Shown here: positions 1 to 9,758 of the stretch, in pieces | Layout of the letters: each line of letters starts with the position of its first letter | Position numbering within the stretch: the first letter of the stretch is position 1 | Assembly: GCA_019359445.1 (NCBI GenBank) | Contig: JAHHHJ010000004.1 | Location: 186,001 to 250,000, forward strand | DNA: 64,000 bases | DNA from: Kastovskya adunca ATA6-11-RM4 | GTDB lineage: Bacteria; Cyanobacteriota; Cyanobacteriia; Cyanobacteriales; Coleofasciculaceae | Direction: 5' to 3' | Notes under the pieces: generated by a model | What the model saw: only the letters and a program-made list of their open reading frames with translations | The model's database searches: none | Told to the model about the DNA's origin: nothing | Translations under genes and position numbers: made by a program

Positions 1-164
1 GGAAAGATGGCTTTATTGACCGAGTTAGAGCCCGGATGGTAGGGTCAACGGACTACTTAACAAAGCCCTTTGGAGAAAATGAGTTATTGATGCTACTAGA
101 AAAATATATTGGTCTGGGCGCAAGCGCGATCGCTAATCCGAATGCCGAGGTGTTAAATCAATAA
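1..164 (+). CDS. pilG: PatA/PilG-like response regulator, C-terminal fragment
   Basis: The gene is cut by the left window edge; 53 residues remain. They read as the end of a CheY-like receiver domain: the conserved Lys-Pro-Phe motif (TKPFGENELL) stands where the receiver lysine of the alpha5 face sits, followed by the last helix and a short polar tail. The partners downstream (CheY, CheW, MCP) match the order of the cyanobacterial Pil/Tax chemotaxis operons (slr1041-slr1044 in Synechocystis), where the first gene encodes a PatA-type regulator controlling type IV pili. The N-terminal PATAN region cannot be seen, so the identity rests on the receiver end and context. Confidence 0.7.
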   Translation, partial: KDGFIDRVRARMVGSTDYLTKPFGENELLMLLEKYIGLGASAIANPNAEVLNQ

Positions 165-306
165 ATTACAAACAGACAAGATCGCTAAGTCAACCCCGGC
201 TTAGGGAAGGATAAGAGATACTTTAATCATTATCAGGTTGAAGCATGAACCCAGCAGGGATCGTTTCCATTCACACCGATCGGCCTTGCCACTCAAGTAA
301 AAAGTT

Positions 307-672
307 ATGAGTACAGTTTTGGTTGTAGAAGACAGCCTTGCACAACGACAGATGATCTCAGACCTCCTCAAAGGCAGCGGGTTGACAGTCACTGTCGCCA
401 GTGATGGTGTGGAAGCCTTAGAACATATTCAACGTTCTAGCCCTGACGTTGTGGTTCTAGATATTGTGATGCCTCGAATGAATGGTTACGAGGTATGTCG
501 GCGTCTTAAAGCTGACCCAAAAACTCAAAATGTCCCAGTCGTGATGTGTTCTTCCAAAGGGGAAGAATTTGACCGTTACTGGGGCATGAAGCAAGGTGCA
601 GATGCTTACATCGCCAAGCCCTTTCAGCCTACCGAGCTGATTGGCACAGTAAAACAGTTACTACGGGGATAA
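307..672 (+). CDS. pilH: CheY-like response regulator (PilH type)
   Basis: A 121-residue stand-alone receiver domain with no output domain. Acidic pocket Glu8/Asp9, phosphoacceptor Asp52 in VVLDIVMPRMNG, and Lys104 in AKPF are all present. It probably acts as a diffusible phosphate carrier or sink in the type IV pilus chemotaxis pathway of the neighbouring CheW and MCP genes. It lies 142 bases after the PatA-like regulator and 54 bases before cheW, consistent with one transcript. Single-domain receivers are hard to tell apart, so the PilH assignment comes from gene order. Confidence 0.85.
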   Translation: MSTVLVVEDSLAQRQMISDLLKGSGLTVTVASDGVEALEHIQRSSPDVVVLDIVMPRMNGYEVCRRLKADPKTQNVPVVMCSSKGEEFDRYWGMKQGADAYIAKPFQPTELIGTVKQLLRG

Positions 673-726
673 ACATTCGTCTTCGTTTCTAGTTTTAGCA
701 ATAGACGAATGCCTGAAGGAGAAAAA

Positions 727-1257
727 ATGGTTGGTAACCCGGACTTCTTAACTGGTCGTGGTCAAGATCAAGCCCCAGAATTTCAGGAACTAGAAAGCCC
801 TGAAGGTGAATTACACCTGCGCTTTTTTGTCCCTTCTGGTAACGAATTTGCTTTACCTGCGATTGGCATTCGAGAAGTCATTGCTCAACCCCCTGAACGA
901 ATCACAGCCATTCCGAATGCATCCCCCTTGCTCTTGGGGACACTCAACATTCGCGGACGAGTGATTTGGGTTTCAGATCTTGGTCAGTTTTTAGGGGATA
1001 TGGCAGTGTTGAATACAGATAGACCCGACATTTGTATCATTGCCGTTGAAGACCAAGATACGATGCTGGGGTTAGCAATCGACCGAATTGTTGGGATGGA
1101 TTGGCTAGATGCCGATCAGGTGCAGGCATCAACTAATGTTCCAGACAGTATGGCTCCTTTTTTACGGGGCGAATGGATATTAGAGCCAGAAACCAATAAA
1201 TATCTACGATTACTCGATCATGTCGCAATTCTTCGGTCAGCGCGGTGGGCAGCATGA
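727..1257 (+). CDS. pilI: CheW-like adaptor protein (PilI type)
   Basis: A CheW-domain protein of 176 residues that should bridge the MCP encoded next and a CheA-type kinase not present in this window. The core includes the LLGTLNIRGRVIWVSDLG strand region and a later GLAIDRIVGMDW segment typical of CheW. An in-frame ATG lies 18 bases upstream at 709, but a strong Shine-Dalgarno (GAAGGAG, 715-721) sits five bases before the ATG at 727, so I place the start there. It acts in the cytoplasm at the receptor array, probably at the cell poles with the pilus apparatus. Confidence 0.85.
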   Translation: MVGNPDFLTGRGQDQAPEFQELESPEGELHLRFFVPSGNEFALPAIGIREVIAQPPERITAIPNASPLLLGTLNIRGRVIWVSDLGQFLGDMAVLNTDRPDICIIAVEDQDTMLGLAIDRIVGMDWLDADQVQASTNVPDSMAPFLRGEWILEPETNKYLRLLDHVAILRSARWAA

Positions 1258-1324
1258 AAAATAGACAAAAGTAAAAGGGCAAGTATAGAGAACTTTTTAC
1301 GTTTGACTTTTTTGGGGAAGGCCA

Positions 1325-4324
1325 ATGGCATCAAGTACAGATTTTGCTCAGGAATACGGACAAGCCGAAAAGGCTTACATGCAGTGCAATTATGAACAAG
1401 CCGCCACAATTATCGATCGATTAATTGAGGATTACCCAGACGACCCTAGTGCGCGACTTTTGCGAGGGCACATTTACTGCTACGGACTTCAGCAGTACGA
1501 TGTGGCGCAAGAGCAGTACGAGTTGGTGCTGAATTTGACCTCTGATACCGAATTCATTAACTACGCCAACAATGGCCTAGAATATGCCCTGTCAAACCAG
1601 GGAGAAACTGGGGCTGGCAACGTAGTTGAGGAAGAGTATGCCGAGGCAGATGATTATGGGGATTATGGTAATTATGAGGAGGCGGCTCAGGAGACTGACG
1701 ACCCCTACGGGTTGAGTAACGATGCTAATTTGGAAGATTGGCAACAACTAGATGCCAATGACGCGGGCAATAATTTGGACTTGGGCAGTCTTGATTGGAA
1801 CGACAGTATAGAAGAGCCTGATTATACCGCCGGGTTTGAGGAGCCGCTTAACAATCCCTTTGGCACGGCAGCGGAAGACTATGGATTGGTAGAGGAAGAG
1901 TCAACCGAAAATCATGAAGACCCCTTTGTCTTAGGTGCAGAAACCGATTACGGGGACTACGAAAATTTAGAGGGAGATTCAGCTAATTTTCAGTTCTCTG
2001 ACGACATTAATGAGTTTGACCCTAATGCAGGAGCAGACGAATTTTTCCCCGATGCCGGACTAGATGACTCAGAAGGGGCAACCTTTGTGATGCCGCCCCC
2101 CAGCAATGAGTTTAATCCAGCCCCAGCTGAGGAAGATTGGGATGGGGACTTTGATCCCCAAGCCTCCGTTGCTGAGGATTATTATTCCTCAGGTGAAGAT
2201 TACTCGTCTTCTGGAATCGAGACGCCTGCCGCCAGCGATGAGGAGGACGAGCCGTTTCATTCCAATTATCCCGTTTTTGAAGATGAAACGTTGTTAATGG
2301 GGTCAGGAGAGTTTGATGAGCCCTTCCCCACCAACGGCAACGACTCCGGGTATAGCAGCACAGGTGGAGTAGAGTCTCCTTCCCCCTTTGAAGTTGAGCA
2401 TGGGTTTGAGGAGGATGAGCCAAGCCTGGACTCAACCTACGACCAGAATGGCTTCAACTCCCAAGACAACTTCGACTTTGACACCTTTGATAATGACTAC
2501 AGCAGCAATTCCTTGGCGATGGATGACGTTGCAGATTCTGAAATCGGAACGTCATCGGGAAGCTTCAGCCGTCAAAGCGGGACAGAGGGATTTTTAGAAG
2601 AATTTGATGTTTTTGACGACGATTTAGAGAATATCCCAGACTTTGACCTGAGCGATGCCGATGGCATGCCTCTCTCAAGTGGTAGTCCGTCTGAATTCGA
2701 CTTTGTAAGTGGCACAACGAGTGGCTCAGTAGCCGATAGAGGTCTGGACACTGGCAGTGGCGTTCGTCCTCTGAGCGGTGAAGACGAGATGTTTAGTATT
2801 ACCGGAACAGCTGAACAAGTCCCGACCTTCACGCAAGGCAGCAGCAAACTGGATGAGCCGGCGGTGAGTGTGGAGCAGGGATGGTTGGCTCCCTTTGAAA
2901 ATGCCCCGCTGAAGAAGAAAACCTGGATTACGGCGGCAGCAACGGGGATTGTCTCCGCTGTTGCTGTTGCGGTTGTCACCTCTGTCGCCGCCACCACTGC
3001 TCCGAGTAATGGGGAAACCGAGGTCAGAGCCCACCTGCGGAATACAGGGGGGTTGATGACCTTAGCCGCTGGACTTGCTAGCTTTGGAACTACCTTATTC
3101 CTGGGGCGAGTGACAACCAAACAAATTCAACAGTCTACGGTCGATTTACAAACCCAGTTTGATGCTGTTTCCCAGGGGAATCTGAATGCCAGTGCAACGG
3201 TGTACTCTGAGGATGAATTTGGTCAACTAGCAACGGGCTTCAACCAGATGGCACGGGTGATTTTGACCACAACCAGCGAGGCACAACGCAAAGCTGAAGA
3301 GCAGGAACAGGCAAAAGAAGACTTACAGCGCCAGGTGATCCGCTTACTGGATGACGTGGAAGGCGCAGCGCGAGGCGACCTAACCGTGCAGGCGGAAGTA
3401 ACCGCTGACGTGTTGGGAGCCGTTGCGGATTCCTTTAACCTGACAATTCAAAACCTCCGGGAAATTGTGCAACAGGTGAAAACTGCTGCCCGTCAGGTTA
3501 ACAAAGGCTCGGCAGATAGTGAGTCTTTTGCCCGCAGCCTGTCGAGTGATGCCCTACGGCAAGCCGAGGAATTGGCGGTGACGCTGAACTCCGTGCAAGT
3601 GATGACCGATTTGATTGGGCGTGTGGCGGAAAGCGCCCGCGAAGCTGAGGAGGTGGCACGTTCTGCTTCAGCTACAGCACTTAAAGGTGGGGAGGCTGTG
3701 GAGCGCACTGTGGCAGGTATTCTGCAAATTCGCGAAACAGTGGCAGAAACCACTCGTAAGGTGAAGCGACTGGCGGAATCGTCCCAGGAAATTTCTAAAA
3801 TTGTGGCGTTGATTTCTCAAATTGCCTCCCGAACGAACCTGCTTGCCCTCAACGCCAGCATTGAGGCAGCACGGGCAGGAGAAGCGGGTCGAGGTTTTGC
3901 GATTGTTGCCGATGAGGTGCGACAGCTCGCTGACCGAGCAGCAAAAGCCCTAAAGGAAATTGAGCAAATTGTGTTGCAAATTCAGAGCGAAACCAGCTCA
4001 GTGATGACCGCGATGGAGGAAGGGACTCAGCAGGTTATTGATGGGACGAAACGGGCAGAACAAGCGAAGCGATCGCTTGAAGATATCATTCAAGTATCCA
4101 ATCGCATTGATGCCCTAGTTCGCTCGATTACGGCTGATACCGTCGAACAAACTGAAACCTCCCGTGCCGTTGCCCAAGTTATGCAATCGGTAGAACTTAC
4201 TGCCCAAGAAACTTCCCAGGAGGCTCAACGGGTTTCTAGCGCTCTGGGTAGCCTGGTAGGAGTCGCCCGCGACCTACTGACCTCCGTTGAACGCTTCCGC
4301 GTTGAAGCGACAGATGGGAAGTAA
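1325..4324 (+). CDS. pilJ: Methyl-accepting chemotaxis protein with long acidic N-terminus (PilJ type)
   Basis: A 999-residue transducer for type IV pilus taxis. Residues 1-95 look like TPR-type helices ([20 protein letters not shown]). Residues 96-520 are very acidic, Gly/Ser/Asn-rich and probably disordered. Two closely spaced hydrophobic segments follow (about 533-555 and 574-594) with only a short loop between them, so there is no periplasmic sensor domain and the long N-terminus should be cytoplasmic. A HAMP region (about 595-645) and the MCP signalling domain with the hairpin [20 protein letters not shown] (about 832-851) complete it. The PixJ-type GAF photosensory domains are absent. 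An SD-like GGGGAAGG lies just before the ATG. The stop is immediately followed by a heptamer repeat array. Confidence 0.88.
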   Translation: MASSTDFAQEYGQAEKAYMQCNYEQAATIIDRLIEDYPDDPSARLLRGHIYCYGLQQYDVAQEQYELVLNLTSDTEFINYANNGLEYALSNQGETGAGNVVEEEYAEADDYGDYGNYEEAAQETDDPYGLSNDANLEDWQQLDANDAGNNLDLGSLDWNDSIEEPDYTAGFEEPLNNPFGTAAEDYGLVEEESTENHEDPFVLGAETDYGDYENLEGDSANFQFSDDINEFDPNAGADEFFPDAGLDDSEGATFVMPPPSNEFNPAPAEEDWDGDFDPQASVAEDYYSSGEDYSSSGIETPAASDEEDEPFHSNYPVFEDETLLMGSGEFDEPFPTNGNDSGYSSTGGVESPSPFEVEHGFEEDEPSLDSTYDQNGFNSQDNFDFDTFDNDYSSNSLAMDDVADSEIGTSSGSFSRQSGTEGFLEEFDVFDDDLENIPDFDLSDADGMPLSSGSPSEFDFVSGTTSGSVADRGLDTGSGVRPLSGEDEMFSITGTAEQVPTFTQGSSKLDEPAVSVEQGWLAPFENAPLKKKTWITAAATGIVSAVAVAVVTSVAATTAPSNGETEVRAHLRNTGGLMTLAAGLASFGTTLFLGRVTTKQIQQSTVDLQTQFDAVSQGNLNASATVYSEDEFGQLATGFNQMARVILTTTSEAQRKAEEQEQAKEDLQRQVIRLLDDVEGAARGDLTVQAEVTADVLGAVADSFNLTIQNLREIVQQVKTAARQVNKGSADSESFARSLSSDALRQAEELAVTLNSVQVMTDLIGRVAESAREAEEVARSASATALKGGEAVERTVAGILQIRETVAETTRKVKRLAESSQEISKIVALISQIASRTNLLALNASIEAARAGEAGRGFAIVADEVRQLADRAAKALKEIEQIVLQIQSETSSVMTAMEEGTQQVIDGTKRAEQAKRSLEDIIQVSNRIDALVRSITADTVEQTETSRAVAQVMQSVELTAQETSQEAQRVSSALGSLVGVARDLLTSVERFRVEATDGK

Positions 4325-4436
4325 GAATGAAGTATGAAGGGTGAAGGATGAAGTATGAAGTATGAGGGGTAAGAGGTTAGAGGTTATCACTTCTCCTCAT
4401 CACCCCATCACCTCACCCCCTCATCCCCTGCTCCGG
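4325..4436 (+). repeat. TGAAGNN heptamer array plus GC-rich tract
   Basis: Directly after the pilJ stop the sequence reads as consecutive 7-base units of the form TGAAGNN (TGAAGTA, TGAAGGG, TGAAGGA, TGAAGTA, TGAAGTA) to about 4370. A pyrimidine-rich tract ending in CCCCTGCTCCGG (4403-4436) follows. The same pairing of heptamers and CCCCTGCTC-type sequence recurs at 55.6 and 57.8 kb. Confidence 0.75.
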
Positions 4437-4446
4437 AACTAAGAAA

Positions 4447-5244
4447 ATGAGTGAAACGACTCCCCGTTCAGGTTTAGGATTGTGGTCTCAGCGCTTGCTG
4501 GCAGCGACGCTCCTAGGTGGACAGGTGGTGTTGCATCTGTTGAAGGCAAAAATTCACCGCCGTAATACTCTTGACCAAATGGCAATGGTTGGCCCGGAAT
4601 CGCTGCTGATTGCCTTGTTGACAGCTAGTTTTGTCGGCATGGTGTTTACGATTCAGGTGGCACGAGAGTTTCTTAACTTTGGGGCAGTCAATGCTATTGG
4701 CGGGGTGCTGGCGCTGTCGTTAACGCGGGAACTAGCTCCAGTGCTAACGGCGGTGGTCTTAGCGGGGCGAGTTGGCTCGGCGTTTGCCGCTGAAATTGGC
4801 ACGATGCGGGTAACGGAGCAAATTGATGCGCTTTATATGCTCAGAACCGATCCGATTGATTATTTGGTGATTCCCCGCGTGATTGCCTGCTGTTCCATGC
4901 TGCCGATTTTGACGATTATGTCACTGATTACAGGCATGGCTGGGGGATTGCTGATTGCCACAACCTTCTACAATATTCCTCAAAATGTATTTCTCGATTC
5001 AGCGCGAAATTTTACAAGCATTTGGGACTTATGTAGTGGTGCGATCAAAGCGGTTGTCTTTGGCGGGCTGATTTCGGTGATTGGTTGTAGCTGGGGTCTG
5101 ACCACAACGGGAGGTGCCAAAGGGGTTGGGCAATCAACAACGACGGCGGTGGTGACAGCATTGCTGGCAATTTTTGTGACTAACTTCTTCTTGTCCTGGA
5201 TCATGTTTCAAGGGGCTGGTAGCGCAGTCCTGCAAAAAATTTGA
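4447..5244 (+). CDS. mlaE: MlaE/YrbE-type ABC transporter permease
   Basis: A 265-residue integral membrane protein of the MlaE (DUF140, ycf63-like) permease family, which moves lipids between the inner and outer membrane together with an ATPase and an MCE-domain partner. The family signature region is clear: RELAPVLTAVVLAGRVGSAF (residues 94-113) followed by EIGTMRVTEQIDAL (116-129). About five membrane segments can be seen. The ATPase and MCE partner are not next to it. In Synechocystis the equivalent gene (slr1045) also follows the pilJ homologue, so this adjacency is conserved. A role in pilus taxis is not implied. Confidence 0.88.
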   Translation: MSETTPRSGLGLWSQRLLAATLLGGQVVLHLLKAKIHRRNTLDQMAMVGPESLLIALLTASFVGMVFTIQVAREFLNFGAVNAIGGVLALSLTRELAPVLTAVVLAGRVGSAFAAEIGTMRVTEQIDALYMLRTDPIDYLVIPRVIACCSMLPILTIMSLITGMAGGLLIATTFYNIPQNVFLDSARNFTSIWDLCSGAIKAVVFGGLISVIGCSWGLTTTGGAKGVGQSTTTAVVTALLAIFVTNFFLSWIMFQGAGSAVLQKI

Positions 5245-5343
5245 TGTGCAATCGGGTCAATCGGGATACAGGAGGCACAGGGAGAGACGATTTAGAATGG
5301 GATCAGAACTGACTGGTGTTTCAGCGATGAGGATTATAAGCTT

Positions 5344-5733
5344 GTGAACCCGACTGCCTCTACTTCTACACAAACTATTGAGTTGGCACCTAGCTACACG
5401 TTACCTTTAGTATTGATCTTCGCTGCTATGCCCCTATTATTGGTACAAATTTGGGCGGCAGGGGCGATCGCACTTTTTGGTTTGTTCCTGTTATTTCAGG
5501 CAGTAACGCTACGCCTGCAATTTACCCAAACGGCTTTGGATATTTACCGGGGAGAAACCTTGATTCGGCGCTTTCCCTACCAGGACTGGCTAAATTGGCG
5601 GATTTTCTGGACACCCGTGCCAATTTTGTTCTACTTCAAAGAAGTGAAAAGTATCCATTTTTTGCCAATTTTATTCGATCCCAAGGCTCTGAAAACTTGT
5701 CTGGAAGAGCGTTGCCCAGTCAAACAAGCCTAA
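5344..5733 (+). CDS. DUF3119 family membrane protein
   Basis: A conserved cyanobacterial protein of 129 residues with no known function. Two hydrophobic segments (roughly residues 18-37 and 39-55) form a hairpin. A soluble C-terminal part follows, with LDIYRGETLIRRFPYQDW and NWRIFWTPVPILFYFKEV, which resembles a small PH-like beta module. The start is GTG. It lies 99 bases after mlaE and 29 bases before a DUF3086 gene on the same strand, so the three may be cotranscribed. Confidence 0.72.
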   Translation: MNPTASTSTQTIELAPSYTLPLVLIFAAMPLLLVQIWAAGAIALFGLFLLFQAVTLRLQFTQTALDIYRGETLIRRFPYQDWLNWRIFWTPVPILFYFKEVKSIHFLPILFDPKALKTCLEERCPVKQA

Positions 5734-5762
5734 GCGATGAGTTGTTAATTGTTAGTTTATAG

Positions 5763-7049
5763 ATGAATTCCGACGAAGCCCAAGCCCCAGAACAAGAATA
5801 CGAACAAGACGTAACGATTGACGCTACTGATGATGCGGACGACCAAAACTGGACTGAGGACGCGGCAGCAGAGAACCTATGGGTAGAACCAGACGCCGCC
5901 GCTAAGGAAGCCTCGGAAGTTGAGTCAGTGGCAGCCGCCATCGAGGTAACACCCGTAGAACCAATGGCAGCAACCATTGAAACTCCTGCTGTTGAACAAG
6001 ACGAAGCCGAGCCAGCGGTAGCCGCCGTTGAGGCAACCTTAGTAGAACCAGGGGAGCAGCAGGATGACACTGAGCTAACAGCAACTGTGGCCCAACTGCG
6101 CCGTCAGGAACAAGAGCTAAGACAAAAAATTGCCGAACTCCTGGAAAATCACCGCCGGATCACTGACCAGTTGGTAGAAACGCAAGCCAACGTAGGGCAA
6201 ATGGTACAAGAAGGGCTGAGGGAACTAGAGCAACGCAAGCAGGCTCTGTTGCTGTCAATTGAGCAGCTAGAACGTCGTCGGGAACGGATTCGGACGGAAA
6301 TGCGAACGACTTTTGCCGGGGCTTCTCAAGAAATGGCAATTCGGGTGCAGGGCTTTAAAGATTATCTGGTTGGGAGTTTGCAAGATTTGGCGCTCTCGGC
6401 GGAGCAGTTGGAACTTACTCCCTCAGAAGCACCACAAAAACCAGTGGTTGAAGAAGATGAGCGTCCCCAAACTCCAACTCCATCTTCATCTCCATCTCCG
6501 AAATTCACCGAACAGGCTTTTCAAGACCAAGTTAGACAAATTCGCAACATCCTCGATCAATACCGCAAGATGCCGGATTATTACGGCCCCCCTTGGCAAC
6601 TGCGCCGCACCTTTGAGCCTATTCATGCCGAGCGCGTGTCTAACTGGTTTTTCACTCAAGGCGGTCGGGGGGCACTGCGGTCGATGGGAAGCCGCTTGCA
6701 GAACATCTTAGTTGCCTCAGCGATCATTTCGGTATTGCGAACACTCTATGGCGATCGCCTGCGTACCCTTGTCCTTGCTAACACCCCCGAACGCCTCGGA
6801 GAGTGGCGTCGCGGCTTACAGGATTGTCTGGGGATATCTCGCAGTGACTTTGGCCCTGAACGGGGTGTTGTGCTATTTGAGGAAGCGTTGCCCTTGGTGC
6901 AAAAAGCGGAGCGGTTAGAGGAACAACGTCAACTATCACTGATTATCGTTGATGATACCGAAGACCAAATTAGCTTGGCACTGCTGCAATTTCCACTCTG
7001 GTTAGCCTTTGCGCCTGAGCCAGCTCAGATGACAAACTACCTCTACTAA
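5763..7049 (+). CDS. DUF3086 family coiled-coil protein
   Basis: A 428-residue soluble protein restricted to cyanobacteria, function unknown. Residues 1-98 are Ala/Glu/Val-rich and repetitive (variants of EVTPVEPMAATIE). Residues about 99-180 form a long coiled coil (LRRQEQELRQKIAELLENH, then LEQRKQALLLSIEQLERRR). A Pro/Ser linker leads into the conserved DUF3086 domain (about 250-428), which has SNWFFTQGGRGALRSMGSRL and ends in an alpha/beta segment (LIIVDDTEDQISLALLQFPL). The low-complexity N-terminus probably varies between species. Confidence 0.75.
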   Translation: MNSDEAQAPEQEYEQDVTIDATDDADDQNWTEDAAAENLWVEPDAAAKEASEVESVAAAIEVTPVEPMAATIETPAVEQDEAEPAVAAVEATLVEPGEQQDDTELTATVAQLRRQEQELRQKIAELLENHRRITDQLVETQANVGQMVQEGLRELEQRKQALLLSIEQLERRRERIRTEMRTTFAGASQEMAIRVQGFKDYLVGSLQDLALSAEQLELTPSEAPQKPVVEEDERPQTPTPSSSPSPKFTEQAFQDQVRQIRNILDQYRKMPDYYGPPWQLRRTFEPIHAERVSNWFFTQGGRGALRSMGSRLQNILVASAIISVLRTLYGDRLRTLVLANTPERLGEWRRGLQDCLGISRSDFGPERGVVLFEEALPLVQKAERLEEQRQLSLIIVDDTEDQISLALLQFPLWLAFAPEPAQMTNYLY

Positions 7050-7204
7050 ACTCGGCGTCTCGTTAGAAAACTCCACCCCCGTACCACCGAAGGAGAGGGG
7101 TGATAATAAGAAGCCCACAGCGGTAAAGTCACTCTTGTATGATTGAGTTCACAACGGCTGTGGCAATAAGATTTACAGCTAAACGTGAAGGGAGGGAAAC
7201 AATA

Positions 7205-7864
7205 ATGGCTTTGGCATTGACTGTTAGCGGGCTGTTAATACTGACGGCTTACCTACTCGGATCGCTTCCCACGGGCTATTTAATTGGACGCTGGCTCAAG
7301 GGAATTGACATTCGCGAGGTAGGGTCTGGTTCTACAGGGGCAACTAATGTTTTGAGAACCCTGGGAAAGGGACCCGCCATAATGGTTTTAGCGGTTGACG
7401 CTCTAAAGGGAGCAAGTGCGATCGCCCTCATCAACGGCTTTTATACCTTCGCTCCCCAAGCAATAATTCCCCTGACGTGGAAACCTTGGCTGGTAGCACT
7501 AGCCGCTTTAGCCGCCATTGTCGGTCACAGTTGCTCGATTTGGCTAAACTTCACCGGAGGGAAATCCGTCGCGGCGAGCTTAGGTATCTTACTCACCATG
7601 TCTCCCGCCGTTGGCTTAGGCACCCTCGGTGTCTTTGCCGTCGCATTTGCCTTGTCCCGCATCGTCTCCCTGAGTTCCATCAGTGGAGCGATCGCCGTTT
7701 CTCTATTGATGCTTCTCTTCAAACAGCCCCTACCCTACTTACTGTTTGCCCTTAGTGCAGGAATTTACGTCGTGTGGCGTCACCGCAGCAATATCCAACG
7801 CTTACTCACAGGTACCGAACCCCAAATCGGGCAAAACATACCGCAAGAACCAAAGGCTAGCTGA
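7205..7864 (+). CDS. plsY: Glycerol-3-phosphate acyltransferase PlsY
   Basis: An acyl-phosphate:glycerol-3-phosphate acyltransferase, the first acylation step in membrane phospholipid synthesis. It is an integral membrane enzyme of 219 residues, the usual PlsY length. The three PlsY motifs are visible: GSLPTGYLIGRWLKG, GSGSTGATNVLRTLGK, and GHSCSIWLNFTGGKSVA. An ATG 66 bases upstream in frame would add a polar extension without membrane character; the ATG at 7205 has GGGAGGG eight bases ahead and starts directly with the first membrane helix, so I use it. It faces proC tail to tail. Confidence 0.93.
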   Translation: MALALTVSGLLILTAYLLGSLPTGYLIGRWLKGIDIREVGSGSTGATNVLRTLGKGPAIMVLAVDALKGASAIALINGFYTFAPQAIIPLTWKPWLVALAALAAIVGHSCSIWLNFTGGKSVAASLGILLTMSPAVGLGTLGVFAVAFALSRIVSLSSISGAIAVSLLMLLFKQPLPYLLFALSAGIYVVWRHRSNIQRLLTGTEPQIGQNIPQEPKAS

Positions 7865-7927
7865 ATCACAAGTAGTTGTAATTCTTCTCCCACCCACCTC
7901 GGTTGCTCCTAGCGATCTCCGGCATTA

Positions 7928-7975
7928 ACTTCATACTTCATACTTCACCCTTCACCCTTTCTTCCCAACTCCTCA
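7928..7975 (-). repeat. TGAAGNN heptamer array at the 3' end of proC
   Basis: Read on the minus strand, the sequence gives successive TGAAGGG, TGAAGTA and TGAAGTA units. The proC stop codon is the TGA of the second unit. The adjoining 17 bases resemble those next to the array at 55.7 kb (15 of 17 identical by eye). Confidence 0.75.
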
Positions 7976-8781
7976 GAGCGTGCCGTCGCTGCTCGTACCG
8001 CCTCAATCAACGCCGAGCGAAACCCAGCTTTCTCCAACTGCGCCAAACCTGCAATCGTCGTCCCTCCCGGACTCGTTACCCGGTCTTTGAGCTGTGCTGG
8101 ATGCAGCCCCGACTTCTGCAAAAGCTGCGTCGTTCCCAACACGGTTTGTAACGCCAACTGAGACGCGATCGCTCGCGGCAAACCGGCTGCCACTCCACCA
8201 TCTGTCAGCGCTTCTACCATCAGTGCTACATAAGCCGGGCCCGAACCGGATAACCCGGTCACCGCATCCATCAGGTGTTCTGGTACCTCCACCACTTCCC
8301 CGACGGCTTGAAAAATCGCCTTTGCCTGTTCCATGTGATGGGGCTGGATGGCTTTTCCAGGCGCGATCGCCGTTATCCCCGCTCCTACCGTTGCGGGGGT
8401 GTTCGGCATTGCCCGGATGACTGGCTGACCCACAAATGCCGCCTCTAGCTGGCTTAAGGGCACCCCTGCCAAAATTGAAATGACAACAGGCTGTTGATTG
8501 CCTGTTGCCACGGCAGCATCTACGCCGGCTGTTAGGTCTGGGACTACGGTGGCAAACACCTGCGGCTTGATTGCCAGTAACACGACTTCCGATGCTGCCG
8601 AGGCTTTTCGGTTATCTGCCGTCACGCAGACACCATATTCCTGAGCCAGAAAATCCCGCCGCTGTAACATGGGATCGCTGACTATGACGCGATCGGGGTG
8701 ATAAATTTCACGAGCAATCAGGCGGGATAATAGTGCTTCTCCCATTACCCCACCGCCAATCAAGCCCAACTGAATTGACAC
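7945..8781 (-). CDS. proC: Pyrroline-5-carboxylate reductase
   Basis: Catalyses the last step of proline synthesis, NAD(P)H-dependent reduction of pyrroline-5-carboxylate. The Rossmann motif LGLIGGGVMGEAL begins at residue 5. PNTPATVGAGITAI and the C-terminal helical dimer domain with VTGLSGSGPAYV and VTSPGGTTIAGL follow. The open frame extends 77 codons further upstream, but that part overlaps sepF and has no family similarity. GTG at 8781 with upstream GAGGT gives 278 residues, the normal size. The last residues and the stop lie in a repeat array. It belongs to the pipX-pipY-sepF-proC group. Confidence 0.93.
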   Translation of the reverse strand: MSIQLGLIGGGVMGEALLSRLIAREIYHPDRVIVSDPMLQRRDFLAQEYGVCVTADNRKASAASEVVLLAIKPQVFATVVPDLTAGVDAAVATGNQQPVVISILAGVPLSQLEAAFVGQPVIRAMPNTPATVGAGITAIAPGKAIQPHHMEQAKAIFQAVGEVVEVPEHLMDAVTGLSGSGPAYVALMVEALTDGGVAAGLPRAIASQLALQTVLGTTQLLQKSGLHPAQLKDRVTSPGGTTIAGLAQLEKAGFRSALIEAVRAATARSEELGRKGEG

Positions 8782-8812
8782 CCTGACCTCGCTCTTATTA
8801 ACTGCTACTAAC

Positions 8813-9406
8813 TTACTGGGCCATGCGTTCTTGTTCTGAAGCCCAAGCGGGAGCCGGAGCAGCAGGACGGTTAGGACGCACTTGCGCGGAGGGAGCTTCG
8901 TGAACCACTCCCGTTTGGGTGCTGACTTGAACACAGCTTGGTGTAAACAAGAAAATACTTTCGCCAATGCGCTCTTGGTGCCCATCAATGGCGTAGGTTC
9001 CACCCGCAACAAAGTCCACCGCTCGCTGCGCCTGGTCGGGGTCCATAATTGTCAGGTTCAAGACAACCGACTTGCGCTCCCGTAGCGCTTGAATTACCTG
9101 CGGCATTTCTTCAAACGAACGTGGTTCAAAGACCACTACTTCGGAAAGTCCATTCACCGCTCCAGGCATACCAATTACATTGTTCATTGACGTTGCCCCC
9201 ATTGCAGGTTCTGATGTCATTACTGTCCGTTCCCGAATCCGACGCCGAGGAGAACGGTCTTCCTCTGGTGTTGGTGCGGGTAGCTCTTGCTGTTGATAGA
9301 GATTTTGGTAGGTATCCCCCCCATCCATCTCCTCATACTCGTATTCGTATTCTGCTGGTTCATTGAGACCAACAAAATCTCGTAGCTTGGTAAAAATATT
9401 GTTCAC
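8813..9406 (-). CDS. sepF: Cell division protein SepF (Cdv2)
   Basis: Binds FtsZ and helps assemble and anchor the division ring at the membrane. Residues 1-12 ([12 protein letters not shown]) form the short N-terminal helix expected to bind membrane. Residues 17-75 are an acidic Tyr/Glu/Pro linker. The SepF fold lies at about 88-165 ([20 protein letters not shown], then [19 protein letters not shown] and [20 protein letters not shown]). A Pro/Ala tail follows. The start is GTG with a weak GGAG upstream. It precedes proC by 31 bases on the same strand, the usual cyanobacterial arrangement. Confidence 0.92.
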   Translation of the reverse strand: MNNIFTKLRDFVGLNEPAEYEYEYEEMDGGDTYQNLYQQQELPAPTPEEDRSPRRRIRERTVMTSEPAMGATSMNNVIGMPGAVNGLSEVVVFEPRSFEEMPQVIQALRERKSVVLNLTIMDPDQAQRAVDFVAGGTYAIDGHQERIGESIFLFTPSCVQVSTQTGVVHEAPSAQVRPNRPAAPAPAWASEQERMAQ

Positions 9407-9758
9407 AGTTCACGCTCCATCACAATTTTGTTTGACAGCGGGGAAATCAAAACTCTAGAGAGCTTAGAGGGCTTCAGTGGGAGAGTTTTCCGTAAAACGA
9501 GTAGCCAAACCACCAAAATGGTAAACTACGGCTCCAAGCTTTTCCTCCACCGCTTAAAATAACGCCAAACGGGTACACTTTATCCTCGGTAGTCAATCGT
9601 GGCATCAGTACGCCAAGAAAAAAGGCTTAAGTACAACACGACGACAATACCAATGATATATTTTGTTTTGGCAATATATTAGCCCATGCTTTAACTCACA
9701 AGAAGCACTGTAGATAAATTTTGTGTAGCAGTTATGCCCGTAAGGCGAGAATCAAAGG
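9407..9758. other. Intergenic region between pipY and sepF
   Basis: 352 bases without a convincing gene. It probably holds a promoter for sepF-proC reading leftwards. I could not pick a clear NtcA (GTA-N8-TAC) site or terminator hairpin by eye. Confidence 0.5.

Noticed and set aside
2572-3120. 182-codon minus-strand frame inside pilJ
   Set aside because: Antisense shadow of the Ser/Gly-rich and membrane part of the MCP; low-complexity translation, no motif.
8781-9012. N-terminal extension of proC
   Set aside because: It overlaps sepF and has no ProC similarity; GTG at 8781 with GAGGT fits the family start.
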